This document shows positions 9,095-17,563 of a stretch of 64,000 bases of DNA, piece by piece. Source of the DNA: Bacteroidia bacterium. GTDB lineage: Bacteria > Bacteroidota > Bacteroidia > SpSt-205. The stretch is from NCBI GenBank assembly GCA_026003215.1, contig BPGV01000001.1:1105001-1169000 (forward strand), in the 5' to 3' direction. Each line of letters opens with the position of its first letter. Positions within the stretch are counted from its first letter, which is position 1. The position numbers and the translations under genes are program-made. Under the pieces are notes generated by a model. The model ran no database searches. It saw nothing but the letters and a program-made list of their open reading frames with translations, and was not told where the DNA came from.

Positions 9095-9598
9095 ATGGGC
9101 AAGGTAGAGATTATCCGGGGAGACCTTACGAAGGTAGGAGCGGATGCGATTGTAAATGCAGCTAATGAGGCGCTTCTGCCGGGGGGAGGGGTATCCGGGG
9201 CTATTCACCGGGCAGCGGGGCCGGAGTTAGCTGAGGCTTGCCGAAAGGTAGCGCCTTGCCCCACCGGCGAGGCGCGCATTACGCCCGGCTTTAGGCTGCC
9301 TGCCAAGTACGTCATCCACACGGTAGGACCTATTTGGCGGGGCGGCACCCACGGCGAAGCCCAACTCCTCCAAGCCGCTTACCGCAATAGCCTGGCCTTA
9401 GCCAAAGCCCACGGCCTGCACACCGTGGCCTTCCCCTCAATCAGCACAGGTATCTACGGCTACCCCGTGGAAGAAGCCGCTCCCCTGGCCTTACAGGTAC
9501 TTGTAGAAGAAGCCCCCCACTTTGATGCCCTCTACCTGGTAGCCTTTGACGAAAAAACCTACCAAGCCTACCTACAAGCTTGGAGAAAGTTTCAGTAG
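9095..9598 (+). CDS. Macro-domain protein (O-acetyl-ADP-ribose deacetylase type)
   Basis: Single macro domain, 167 residues, MacroD/YmdB-like. It shows the ADP-ribose-binding elements GDLTKVGADAIVNAANE (8-24), the loop LLPGGGVSGAIHRAAG, the HTVGPIWRGG strand and the second phosphate loop FPSISTGIYGYP. Enzymes of this type remove ADP-ribose from proteins and hydrolyse O-acetyl-ADP-ribose, the by-product of sirtuins. A sirtuin (cobB) is encoded 49 kb away in this window. The start follows a -7 box by 4 nt, so the mRNA is predicted leaderless. The 3' end overlaps the convergent proS by 7 bp. Confidence 0.92.
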   Translation: MGKVEIIRGDLTKVGADAIVNAANEALLPGGGVSGAIHRAAGPELAEACRKVAPCPTGEARITPGFRLPAKYVIHTVGPIWRGGTHGEAQLLQAAYRNSLALAKAHGLHTVAFPSISTGIYGYPVEEAAPLALQVLVEEAPHFDALYLVAFDEKTYQAYLQAWRKFQ

Positions 9599-11055
9599 GC
9601 TTTAGCAAAAACCACACGCTGCTGAGAGGGTCGCCCCGTATAAATACACTTGCCTTCTTCGGGCGGCGCATCCAACGGAATACACCGTATGGTGGCGCCG
9701 GTCTCTTCTTTTATAGCCAGCTCGGTTTCCGCCGTCCCATCCCAGTGCGCCAAAATAAACCCACCCTTTTCTTCTAAGATAGTCCGCATCTCCGCATAGG
9801 AATCGACCCGGTGCGTATTTGCCTCTATGCGCTTTTTTGCCCGTTCAAAGAGCTCTTTTTGGATAGTTTCCAGCCATTCTTTAGCAGAAGTGCGCGCTTG
9901 ATCCAAAGAGACGCTCTGCTTTTGGCCGGTGTGGCGCGGCGTTACTTCAACGGTGCCAGCTGATAGGTCTTTGGGGCCTATGACGAAACGCAGGGGTACC
10001 CCGCGCAGCTCCCACTCGTTGAACTTCCAGCCGGGTCGGTGATGGGGGTCATCATCTACCTTGACACGCACCCCTTGCGCTTGTAAGGCCTGAGCCAGCT
10101 GATGCGCCGCCGCCGTAGTCTCCGCTTGTTCGGTATCATTACGCCACACAGGCACGATCACCACCTGAATAGGCGCTACCCGTGGGGGCAGGACCAAGCC
10201 TTTTTCATCCCCATGGGACAGGATAAGCGCCCCTATAAGACGCGTAGAGACTCCCCAAGAAGTCGCCCACACATATTCCAGCTCGCTGCGCTCATTCAGA
10301 AACTGTACCTCAAAAGCCCGCGCAAAGTTTTGGCCCAAAAAGTGGGAGGTACCGGCTTGGAGTGCCTTCCCATCTATGAGAAGCGTCTCTATGGTGAAGG
10401 TCTCCTCCGCTCCGGCAAAGCGTTCCGTAGGGGTTTTGCGGCCTTTTATAACTGGGATAGCCAAATAGTTTTGTACAAAGTCGGCATAGATATCCAGCAT
10501 TTGGTGCGCTTCTTTGAGGGCTTCTTCGGCGGTAGCGTGAGCGGTATGCCCTTCTTGCCAGAGGAACTCCGTCGTGCGCAAAAAGAGGCGGGGACGTTTT
10601 TCCCAGCGTACTACATTGGCCCACTGATTGATAAGCAAGGGGAGGTCCCGATACGACTGAATCCACCGCTTGAAGGTATTCCAGATAATGGTTTCAGAGG
10701 TAGGCCGCACCACGAGCGGCTCTTCCAACTGAGCCGTGGGGTCGGGACGCACTGTATGCGAGACAGGGTCAGTTTGTATGCGGTAATGGGTCACTACGGC
10801 GCACTCCTGAGCAAATCCTTCTACATGCTGGGCTTCTTTGGCTAAGAAGCTAAGGGGGATAAACAGCGGGAAATAGGCATTTTGGTGGCCGGTGGCCTTG
10901 AAGGCTGCATCTAAGGGGCGCTGGATATTTTCCCATAAGGCCCAGCCATAGGGTTTGATAGTCATAGCGCCGCGTACCGGCGAATGTTCAGCCAGGCCGG
11001 CCTGCTCTACCACCTGCTGGTACCACTCGCTGATGTCCTGCATCGGGATTGGCAT
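9592..11055 (-). CDS. proS: Prolyl-tRNA synthetase, archaeal/eukaryotic type without editing domain
   Basis: Charges tRNA-Pro. 487 residues is the short ProS form with no INS editing insertion between class II motifs 2 and 3. Motif 2 (VVRWEKRPRLFLRTTEFLWQEGHTAH), the anticodon-binding domain (VVIVPVWRND to VKVDDDPHHRPGWKFNEWELRGVPLRFVIGPKD) and the C-terminal zinc-binding-like domain are present. The protein ends in the family's terminal tyrosine (FAKAY). An alternative ATG at 11043 would remove four residues (MPIP). Divergent from the lipoprotein gene at 11097 across 41 bp holding two oppositely oriented -7 boxes. Confidence 0.95.
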   Translation of the reverse strand: MPIPMQDISEWYQQVVEQAGLAEHSPVRGAMTIKPYGWALWENIQRPLDAAFKATGHQNAYFPLFIPLSFLAKEAQHVEGFAQECAVVTHYRIQTDPVSHTVRPDPTAQLEEPLVVRPTSETIIWNTFKRWIQSYRDLPLLINQWANVVRWEKRPRLFLRTTEFLWQEGHTAHATAEEALKEAHQMLDIYADFVQNYLAIPVIKGRKTPTERFAGAEETFTIETLLIDGKALQAGTSHFLGQNFARAFEVQFLNERSELEYVWATSWGVSTRLIGALILSHGDEKGLVLPPRVAPIQVVIVPVWRNDTEQAETTAAAHQLAQALQAQGVRVKVDDDPHHRPGWKFNEWELRGVPLRFVIGPKDLSAGTVEVTPRHTGQKQSVSLDQARTSAKEWLETIQKELFERAKKRIEANTHRVDSYAEMRTILEEKGGFILAHWDGTAETELAIKEETGATIRCIPLDAPPEEGKCIYTGRPSQQRVVFAKAY

Positions 11056-11063
11056 GATTTTCG

Positions 11064-11071
11064 TATATTTG
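11064..11071 (+). promoter_or_regulatory. -7 box TATATTTG for the W/Y/G-rich lipoprotein gene
   Basis: Perfect TAnnTTTG, but 25 nt before ATG 11097, so this gene should have a leader of about 20 nt, unlike most others here. Confidence 0.55.
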
Positions 11072-11080
11072 TTTCGGACA

Positions 11081-11088
11081 CAAAAGTA
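11081..11088 (-). promoter_or_regulatory. -7 box TACTTTTG for proS
   Basis: CAAAAGTA on the plus strand, 25 nt from the proS start at 11055. It lies downstream of the opposing lipoprotein promoter, so the two initially transcribed regions overlap. Confidence 0.55.
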
Positions 11089-11096
11089 CCACGCCT

Positions 11097-11894
11097 ATGA
11101 AAACCGCAGCGAAACTTGGGGGCACCACTTTGGCGCTCCTGCTCTTGTGGGGGTGTGGAGCCAGCCGCTCCACAACCTCCGCTACCGATGATACCTATCT
11201 CACCGCAAAGGAACGTGCCCAACTCAGCCAAAATAAATCCACTACTTCCTCCTCCTCAGGAGATGTAGATGCGCGAGAGGATAACTATGAGTCTTCCGAG
11301 CGTGCTACGCAGGCCCAACGAGGGGAGGACGATTATTGCTACAGCTGCCGGGTGCGTCGCTATTCCACAGGGGTATGGTATGACCCTTGGATGGACCCCT
11401 GGTATGGATGGAACCGGAGTGCGTGGTGTGGCCCAGGATGGGGGGGCTGGACTCCGGGCTGGAGCTATAGCTGGGCCTGGCGGCCAGGCTGGTATTATAC
11501 CCCCGGCTGGGGCTGGACCTATTACAGCGGCTATTGGGGACCTACCTACTATGCGGGCCCTGGATGGAGCTACTGGAACACCTATTACGACCCTTATTGG
11601 GGCTGGGGCGCCTCTTCTACGCCCTCTCGCCGCTATAACTACACGCCGCGCACTTATACCTCGCCGAGGGGTACTACCACCTATACTCCCCCGCGAGGCA
11701 CTATTGTCACACCGTCGGGCACCCCGCCGCGACGTAGCGCTACCCCCACCTCACCCAGTAGGCCTACTTATACCCCTTCCACGGGAGGGGGACGTAGTAC
11801 CGTTGCTCCCTCAGGTGGGCGGCCCAGCTCGGCCGGCGGCATGACCGGAGGCGGTATCCGTTCCTCCGGGGCTGGAGGCGCACGCCCACGCTAA
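11097..11894 (+). CDS. Lipoprotein with Trp/Tyr/Gly-rich low-complexity core
   Basis: 265 residues. A type II signal peptide ends in lipobox LLWGC (cysteine near residue 20). A Ser/Thr-rich linker with acidic residues follows, then two cysteines (CYSC near 79). From about 88 to 175 the protein is dominated by W, Y, G and P in irregular repeats such as GWTPGWSYSWAW and YDPYWGWG. The last 90 residues are Ser/Thr/Pro/Gly-rich with TYTPPRG-type repeats and a positive end. I recognise no named domain. It is probably an outer-membrane-anchored surface or matrix protein. Its stop codon TAA forms the first three bases of the next gene's -7 box. Confidence 0.75.
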   Translation: MKTAAKLGGTTLALLLLWGCGASRSTTSATDDTYLTAKERAQLSQNKSTTSSSSGDVDAREDNYESSERATQAQRGEDDYCYSCRVRRYSTGVWYDPWMDPWYGWNRSAWCGPGWGGWTPGWSYSWAWRPGWYYTPGWGWTYYSGYWGPTYYAGPGWSYWNTYYDPYWGWGASSTPSRRYNYTPRTYTSPRGTTTYTPPRGTIVTPSGTPPRRSATPTSPSRPTYTPSTGGGRSTVAPSGGRPSSAGGMTGGGIRSSGAGGARPR

Positions 11895-11899
11895 CTTTG
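11892..11899 (+). promoter_or_regulatory. -7 box TAACTTTG of the cystathionine beta-synthase gene
   Basis: Perfect box, 4 nt before ATG 11904. Its TAA is also the stop codon of the preceding lipoprotein gene. Confidence 0.7.
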
Positions 11900-11903
11900 G
11901 CCC

Positions 11904-13277
11904 ATGTGGCATAAAAACCTTTTAGAACTCATCGGCCGGACCCCCCTCGTGCAGCTTAATGCCGTCACACGGGGGGTGCCGGCCACCGTCTTAGCCAAAG
12001 TAGAATACTTCAACCCCGGCCATAGCGTCAAAGACCGCATCGCCCTCAAGATGATAGAAGAGGCCGAACGCGCCGGCCTCTTGCGGCCCGGCGGCACCAT
12101 CGTAGAAGCCACCTCCGGCAACACCGGCATGGGTTTGGCCCTTGTAGCCGCTGTCAAAGGCTACCGCTGCATATTTACCGTGCCGGATAAACAATCCCGC
12201 GAAAAAATAGACGCCCTACGCGCCTTAGGCGCCGAAGTCATCGTCACCCCTACCAACGTGCCCCCCGAAGACCCGCGTTCTTATTATAGCGTCGCTAAAC
12301 GGCTCGCCCAGGAAATCCCCGGCGCCTTTTACCCTAACCAATACGACAACCTCAATAACCGCCAAGCGCACTACGAAACCACCGGCCCCGAAATCTGGGA
12401 GCAGACCGAGGGACGCATCACCCACTTTGTGGCGGGTATGGGTACCACAGGTACTATATGCGGCATAGCCCAATACCTCAAAGAGCGCAATCCCGCCATC
12501 CAAGTGATTGGCATAGACACGTACGGCTCCCTCTTCCAGAAGCTTCATGAAACCGGCCAAATAGACCCCCGAGAGATCTACCCCTACCTCACCGAAGGCA
12601 TCGGCGAAGACATCGTCCCCGGTAACTTAGACCTATCCCTTATAGACCGGGTTATCAAGGTCAGCGACAAGGACGGCGCCCTCATGGCCCGCAAGCTGGC
12701 CCGCTATGAAGGGCTCTTTGTGGGATGGTCCAGCGGCTCGGCCGCCTGGGGTGCCCTCCACATCGCCCGAGAACTCTCCCCCAAAGACCTCGTCGTCGTA
12801 CTGCTCCCGGACCACGGCACCCGTTACCTCAATAAGATCTACAACGACGCTTGGATGCGGGCCCAAGGCTTCTTAGAAGCTACCGCAGAGCTCACCATTC
12901 AAGATGTGCTGCGGGCCAAAGCCCGAAAAACCCCTGGTCTCGCTACCGTAGCCCCCACCGACCCCCTCCGCAAAGCCGTGGAACTCATGCAGCGGTACGA
13001 AATTTCCCAGCTTCCCGTACGCGAAGGCGACCGCATCTTGGGTCTCCTCACCGAGTCCCGCCTGATTGAAGTCCTCATGGATGATCCCCACGCCAAAGAC
13101 CAGTCTATTGGCACTTATATGACGGACCCGCCTGCTATTGTGCTTCCTTCCACACCTGTGGACATTGTATCCAAAATGCTTACCCGGGAAATGCCGGCCG
13201 TCTTAGTCCAGTTAGACCACGGGGAGTGGGATATTGTGACGCGCTCGGACATTTTACACTCGCTGGTGGAGGGGTGA
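11904..13277 (+). CDS. cbs: Cystathionine beta-synthase with C-terminal CBS-domain pair
   Basis: PLP enzyme condensing serine and homocysteine to cystathionine in reverse transsulfuration. 457 residues. The fold-type II catalytic domain (1-325) shows ELIGRTPLVQL, the PLP lysine K43 in GHSVKDRIA, the substrate loop EATSGNTG and the phosphate-binding GMGTTGTICG. From about 331 to the end are two CBS motifs (EISQLPVREGDRILGLLTES and PAVLVQLDHGEWDIVTRSD), which usually bind adenosyl ligands such as SAM and regulate activity. The long form with NQYDNLNNRQAHYETTGPEIW and TEGIGEDIVPGNLDL indicates CBS rather than cysteine synthase. No cystathionine gamma-lyase is in the window. Predicted leaderless; the stop overlaps the next GTG (GTGA). 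Confidence 0.93.
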   Translation: MWHKNLLELIGRTPLVQLNAVTRGVPATVLAKVEYFNPGHSVKDRIALKMIEEAERAGLLRPGGTIVEATSGNTGMGLALVAAVKGYRCIFTVPDKQSREKIDALRALGAEVIVTPTNVPPEDPRSYYSVAKRLAQEIPGAFYPNQYDNLNNRQAHYETTGPEIWEQTEGRITHFVAGMGTTGTICGIAQYLKERNPAIQVIGIDTYGSLFQKLHETGQIDPREIYPYLTEGIGEDIVPGNLDLSLIDRVIKVSDKDGALMARKLARYEGLFVGWSSGSAAWGALHIARELSPKDLVVVLLPDHGTRYLNKIYNDAWMRAQGFLEATAELTIQDVLRAKARKTPGLATVAPTDPLRKAVELMQRYEISQLPVREGDRILGLLTESRLIEVLMDDPHAKDQSIGTYMTDPPAIVLPSTPVDIVSKMLTREMPAVLVQLDHGEWDIVTRSDILHSLVEG

Positions 13278-14377
13278 GCGGGTATGCGCTGACCCTACTG
13301 ACACTGCTATGGGGGCAGACGCCGCTTATCCTGCGTTTTATCCCGGGGCAGTTTCGGGAAAATGCCCACCATCAAATAGATCTTTATAATCCTTATCCGT
13401 ATGCCCTCGCGCTCGGGGGCTGGTTGGTCGTGACACGAGAATATTCTGTGCGTCTCCCTCCTACCCTTGTTTTAGCGCCTAAGCAGCAGTACCGCTTAGC
13501 CAAAAGAGGAGGGGACCTGCCGCTGCTGGGATACCCCGATTTTCTGATTCGATTCCCAGATGGGGCTTACCCTGGGGCGTATGTAGCCCTCCTGGATGAA
13601 AAAGGGCGGCTCCGAAAAGGCCTTTACTTGGCCCCATCTCCCCAAGTAGCTTTTTTACCGGACTCGGGCACCCATATCACCCCGGACAAAAAACGCATTT
13701 CTTTTACCCTGCCTTCAGAGACAGCGACTGGCTGGGAATATGTCCCCTGGGAAGCCGACCCTATAACTGGGGTAGTCCGTATAGGCTCTACCTGGCGCTA
13801 CACCGTCGCCGATGCCCAAAAAGAAATCCAACTGTACGCCCCACTGCGCTTCTCCGCCCCCTTGGCCGCCTACGAAGGCCAAGCTATCCACCTTACTTGG
13901 GAAGTAGAAGGCCGAGAACTCTGTGCTACCTATCACTTAGAGCGGTGGGACCCCAAACAAGGATGGCAAAAAATAGCGGGGTTTCCCTGCCCTTCTGTGC
14001 GTTCCCGCATAAAAGTAGAGTACTACGACCCAGCTATTCAGGCTGAGGCGCGTTATCGCTACCGGCTCCGGTATGAGCTGACCCCATCGGTATGGGTGGA
14101 GTCCTCCCCCACAGAAGTGTATACGTACCGGGTAGAGACGCCCCTCCGGATAGAATCGCACCCCGGCCTTGTACGGCTATGGGTAGCCCAAAGCCAACCT
14201 ATTAAGGTACGCCTGTTAGATGCTCACTTCGTTGAGCGGCTTCGGATTTATGATGGCTGGGTAAATGCCCAAGTGGAGAATCTCTTTGTATGGGACACCC
14301 TTCGTGTGCGGGAAGGAGCCTGGGTAGTGGTATGGACGCCCCAGCGGCGCTACTGGGCTCGGCTCCGTGCCCGATGA
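13274..14377 (+). CDS. Secreted protein with lamin-tail-like and fibronectin-type regions
   Basis: The start is taken as GTG 13274 because it overlaps the preceding TGA (GTGA) and gives a short signal peptide (YALTLLTLLWGQ); the frame itself is open further upstream. The product has 367 residues. Residues about 20-110 (HHQIDLYNPYPYALALGGWLVV, then FLIRFPDGAYPGAYVALLDEKGRL) resemble a lamin-tail domain, a beta-sandwich found in bacterial exported proteins. A later region (AIHLTWEVEGRELCATYHLERWD to YRYRLRYEL) looks like a fibronectin III or Ig sandwich. No T9SS sorting domain is evident at the C-terminus. Role unknown, probably envelope. The 3' end overlaps convergent folD by 28 bp. Confidence 0.6.
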   Translation: MSGYALTLLTLLWGQTPLILRFIPGQFRENAHHQIDLYNPYPYALALGGWLVVTREYSVRLPPTLVLAPKQQYRLAKRGGDLPLLGYPDFLIRFPDGAYPGAYVALLDEKGRLRKGLYLAPSPQVAFLPDSGTHITPDKKRISFTLPSETATGWEYVPWEADPITGVVRIGSTWRYTVADAQKEIQLYAPLRFSAPLAAYEGQAIHLTWEVEGRELCATYHLERWDPKQGWQKIAGFPCPSVRSRIKVEYYDPAIQAEARYRYRLRYELTPSVWVESSPTEVYTYRVETPLRIESHPGLVRLWVAQSQPIKVRLLDAHFVERLRIYDGWVNAQVENLFVWDTLRVREGAWVVVWTPQRRYWARLRAR

Positions 14378-15204
14378 ATCCGGCAGACATTCTGTAAGAG
14401 GCACGCTACCGTGAGAGGGCCTACCCCTCCCGGCACAGGCGTGAGAGCCCCTGCTACCTGCGCCACTTCGGGTTGTACATCGCCTACTAAGCGGCCCCCC
14501 TCCCGATGAATGCCCACATCTATGACCATAGCCCCGGGCTGCACCGCTTGCGGGGGAAACCACTGTGGCTTCCCTACGGCTACTACTACTATATCGGCCT
14601 CGCGGGTGTGCGCCCAAAGGTCTCGGGTCTGCGTATGGCACAGCGTGACCGTGGCATTTCCATAGTGAGCCGGACGCGAAAGGAGGAGCATCAGCGGCGT
14701 ACCTACGAGTCGCCCACGCCCTACAATAACCACCCGCTTCCCCGATGGTGAAAGCCCATAATGAAGGAGCAGTTCTACAATCCCCCACGGGGTTGCTGGC
14801 GCCCAGTCCGCCCGTCCTTGTGCCAATCGCCCTAAGTTATAGGCATGCAGCGCATCCGCATCCTTTGCCGGATCTATCGCTTCCAATACCCGCGTCTCGT
14901 CTATATGCGCAGGAAGTGGCAGCTGCACTATCATCGCTGTCACCGACGGATCGGCATTCAGCGCCTGAATGTGCTCTATAAGCGCCTCCGTAGAAGTATC
15001 TTCTGGCAGGTGATGCAGTACTGCATGCATCCCCACCTTTTCCGCTTGGCGCAGTTTGTGCGAGACATATATCCGACTGGGTTCATGCCCCCCTACCAAA
15101 AGGATATCTAACCGCAAAGGGAACCCTTGCGCATACTCAGCTACTTCCTGTAAGATTTTTTGTGCCACAGGCGCCCCTTTCAGCTCAATACAACCCTCTC
15201 TCAT
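14350..15204 (-). CDS. folD: Methylenetetrahydrofolate dehydrogenase / methenyltetrahydrofolate cyclohydrolase
   Basis: Bifunctional one-carbon enzyme converting 5,10-methylene-THF to 10-formyl-THF with NADP+. 284 residues. The catalytic Tyr-x-x-x-Lys is Y46/K50 (YVSHK), followed by the family stretches IVQLPLPAHID near 95, PAKDADALH near 115 and ATPWGIVELL. The nucleotide-binding motif is VVIVGRGRLVGTP and the C-terminal signature VPGGVGPLTVACLLQN. The start overlaps the stop of the upstream arginine decarboxylase gene (ATGA), so the two genes are probably co-transcribed although the pathways are unrelated. Confidence 0.96.
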   Translation of the reverse strand: MREGCIELKGAPVAQKILQEVAEYAQGFPLRLDILLVGGHEPSRIYVSHKLRQAEKVGMHAVLHHLPEDTSTEALIEHIQALNADPSVTAMIVQLPLPAHIDETRVLEAIDPAKDADALHAYNLGRLAQGRADWAPATPWGIVELLLHYGLSPSGKRVVIVGRGRLVGTPLMLLLSRPAHYGNATVTLCHTQTRDLWAHTREADIVVVAVGKPQWFPPQAVQPGAMVIDVGIHREGGRLVGDVQPEVAQVAGALTPVPGGVGPLTVACLLQNVCRIHRARSRAQ

Positions 15205-16592
15205 GAAGTATACCCTAAGAGTTTAAGGACTTGCTTACTATTCTGCTCTTCATACAGCACCTCAAAGTGAGGCTGCCCATCCCGATCCCGCCGTACCAAA
15301 ATATGCCGAGGGGTCGGAATAAGGCAGTGGTGGATACCCCCTACCCCACTCAGCGCCTCTTGATAGGCACCAGTATGGAAAAAACCGATATACATTTCCT
15401 TTCGCGTTTTAGGCAAAAAAAGTACATTAGTATGGGCATCTGTGTGGTAAAAGTCCAGCTCATCACAAGTTATGCCCCCTAAAATCACACGCTCATATTC
15501 GGCGCTCCAGTTATTGAGGGGTAGGATAATATATCGTTGCTTCAAGGCCCAGATATCGGGGAGTATGGTCATAAGGCTACCGTCTAAAATCAGCCAACTT
15601 TCTCGGTCATTTTGTCTTTTTCGCTCTAAAACCTTAAAGAATACAGCGCCCGACTCGGCTACGGTGTAGCTGCCAAACTCCGACACAATATCGGGTTCTT
15701 CTATCCCGTGCTGTACGCAGGCTGCTTTGATGCGCCGCACAATCTCCCCTATCACATACGGATAATCAAAGTCAAAGTCCAAAGAGTTGCGAAATGGCAT
15801 GCCTCCCCCAATATTGAAATAGCGCAGCGTAGAGGCTTCCTTTTTAAGCTCGCAATAGATATGTATCATTTTTTCCAGCTCATTCCAATAATAAGGCGTG
15901 TCTCGGATGCCAGAACTAATAAAGAAGTGTAACATTACAAGCTGGAAGTTGGGGTTAGGTTTGATTTTATCCAGATAAAGATCTACCACATCTTCGGCGC
16001 GAATGCCTAAGCGGCTGGTATAGACCGGAAAGTCTGGCCGCTCTTCAATAGAAACACGGATGCCGAGTTTCGCAGGAACCTCAAGTTCACTAGCGTAAAA
16101 GTTAATCTCACGCTTAGTATCCAATACAGGTATCAGATTTTGAAAGCCATCATGCAGCAAATCTACAATTCGTTGGGCATAGGCCGGCGTTTTATAGCCG
16201 TTGCATATAATCATGGTGTCTGTTTTAGAGATGAGGCTTCGCCGTTCCAACGCCTCCACAATCTCTATATCAAATGCCGAAGATGTTTCTATATGTACAT
16301 TATGGCGGAGAACCTCCTCCAATATATGCCGGAAATGCGAGCTCTTAGTACAGTAGGCATAGTGATACTGGCCATGGTAATCGTTCTTAAGAAAAGCCTC
16401 TTGGAAATACAGGCGTGCCTGCTGGATCTTCTTCGCAATAATAGGGAGATACGTCAAGCGCAAAGGCGTACCGTAAGTTTCTACGAGCTCTATGAGGTTA
16501 ATACCGTGAAAGTATAGCTCATCGTCTATGACTTCAAAGCCCTCTTGGGGAAAGCCTACGCTCAGGTCCAAGAACTCGGCGTAACTTTGCAC
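15201..16592 (-). CDS. speA: Arginine decarboxylase, Bacteroidota-type (biosynthetic, PLP)
   Basis: Decarboxylates arginine to agmatine, opening polyamine synthesis. GTG 16592 gives 463 residues and a normal N-terminus (SYAEFLDLSVGFPQEGFEV), and it lies exactly 4 nt from a near-consensus -7 box (CATATTTG). The open frame continues upstream to 16838 but that extension has no family character and runs through the divergent arginase gene. The alanine-racemase-fold PLP lysine is K83 in CTKSSHF, with ETSSAFDIEI, FNIGGGMPF, the catalytic-cysteine region GGITCDELDF and GAYQEALSG later. Forms an operon with folD. Together with nspC (26.2 kb) it marks a carboxy(nor)spermidine polyamine route. Confidence 0.92.
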   Translation of the reverse strand: MQSYAEFLDLSVGFPQEGFEVIDDELYFHGINLIELVETYGTPLRLTYLPIIAKKIQQARLYFQEAFLKNDYHGQYHYAYCTKSSHFRHILEEVLRHNVHIETSSAFDIEIVEALERRSLISKTDTMIICNGYKTPAYAQRIVDLLHDGFQNLIPVLDTKREINFYASELEVPAKLGIRVSIEERPDFPVYTSRLGIRAEDVVDLYLDKIKPNPNFQLVMLHFFISSGIRDTPYYWNELEKMIHIYCELKKEASTLRYFNIGGGMPFRNSLDFDFDYPYVIGEIVRRIKAACVQHGIEEPDIVSEFGSYTVAESGAVFFKVLERKRQNDRESWLILDGSLMTILPDIWALKQRYIILPLNNWSAEYERVILGGITCDELDFYHTDAHTNVLFLPKTRKEMYIGFFHTGAYQEALSGVGGIHHCLIPTPRHILVRRDRDGQPHFEVLYEEQNSKQVLKLLGYTS

Positions 16593-16596
16593 CCTG

Positions 16597-16604
16597 CAAA
16601 TATG
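16597..16604 (-). promoter_or_regulatory. -7 box variant CATATTTG for arginine decarboxylase
   Basis: CAAATATG on the plus strand; one mismatch to TAnnTTTG (first T is C). Exactly 4 nt before GTG 16592, which supports that start. Confidence 0.5.
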
Positions 16605-16630
16605 CAGACGAAAGCGAAAAAATAGTCTAT

Positions 16631-17563
16631 ATGGGTTTACAGGTAGTGGCGATACCGTGTGATTGGGGTGCAGGTCAGCCAGGAGGTGCAGCCGGTGTGT
16701 GGAGCTGGTACCACTTAGGTCTTTTTTATAAACATCTGGCCTGGATGGAGGCAGCGCATATTGTTGTAACGCCAGACGAGGGACGACCCGTATGGGTAGA
16801 TACGGGACCGCATGTATATGCCTGTCGCTTAGAGCCATGGATGACCTTTGCTCAAAAGGTTCGTCAGGTTATTTCTACGCTTTCCTTAGAGCCCCCTACC
16901 CTTTTCCTGACAGGGGACCATAGCTGGAGTGGTATCCTGCTACCCGCCATAGCTGCGCATATCCCCAATCTGGGCGTGATATGGATAGATGCACACGCAG
17001 ACCTACATAATCCCGCTACTTCGCCTTCAGGGAATCTCCATGGCATGCCTTTGGCGATGGCCACCGGACTCAACACGGATAAGTTTCACCCCCTTCCCGA
17101 AAAAACTTGGCAACTATGGGAGTCGTTAATACAGCCCGCTATTCCCCCACAAAATCTCCTCTTCATAGGCCTGCGTAGCTATGAACCGCCTGAGATGGAC
17201 TTGATACAAGCCCACCAGATGGCTTACTTCACCAGTGCAGACCTCATACAGCGGGGTATGGAAGGGGCGATACAAGCAGCCCATGCGTTGGCCCAGCGCT
17301 GCGATGCCCTCTATGTGAGCTTAGATGTGGACGTGTGGGATCCCAGTTTCGCCCGTGGAACGGGTAGCCCGGCTGCAGGCGGATTGAGCATTGCCCAGGT
17401 GCGCGCCCTCACTGAAGAGCTTTTCCGCTGGCCCCAAACCCACTTTGTGGAAGTAACCGAGATAAACCCGCTCTTAGACCGTGAAAATCAAACTGCCCTT
17501 TACGCTTACGGCACCGTCCGTACCTTTATAGAAGGTGGGCAAAACGGCGCTTCTCTGGAGTAA
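16631..17563 (+). CDS. Arginase-family ureohydrolase, probably arginase
   Basis: Hydrolyses arginine to ornithine and urea with two Mn ions. 310 residues. Metal ligands are visible: H97 in GDHS, D120/H122/D124 in IDAHADLH, and the Asp pair in SLDVDVWDP, followed by GTGSPAAGGLS. The segment SGNLHGMPLA at 133-142 is the arginase-type specificity loop; agmatinases lack this SGNxHG form. The gene is divergent from arginine decarboxylase, 38 bp apart, so the two arginine-consuming enzymes may be co-controlled. No TAnnTTTG box is obvious on the plus strand. The start of the next gene overlaps its 3' end. Confidence 0.82.
   Translation: MGLQVVAIPCDWGAGQPGGAAGVWSWYHLGLFYKHLAWMEAAHIVVTPDEGRPVWVDTGPHVYACRLEPWMTFAQKVRQVISTLSLEPPTLFLTGDHSWSGILLPAIAAHIPNLGVIWIDAHADLHNPATSPSGNLHGMPLAMATGLNTDKFHPLPEKTWQLWESLIQPAIPPQNLLFIGLRSYEPPEMDLIQAHQMAYFTSADLIQRGMEGAIQAAHALAQRCDALYVSLDVDVWDPSFARGTGSPAAGGLSIAQVRALTEELFRWPQTHFVEVTEINPLLDRENQTALYAYGTVRTFIEGGQNGASLE

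Noticed and set aside
9095-9598. Functional gene pair of macro-domain protein and sirtuin
   Set aside because: Biochemically plausible, but the genes are 49 kb apart with separate promoters; proximity gives no evidence.
16593-16838. N-terminal extension of arginine decarboxylase
   Set aside because: The extra 82 codons lie opposite the arginase gene, are not conserved in the family and exclude the -7 box that precedes GTG 16592.
16631-17563. Agmatinase instead of arginase
   Set aside because: The SGNLHGMPLA segment is of arginase type; agmatinase would fit the polyamine context but not this loop.
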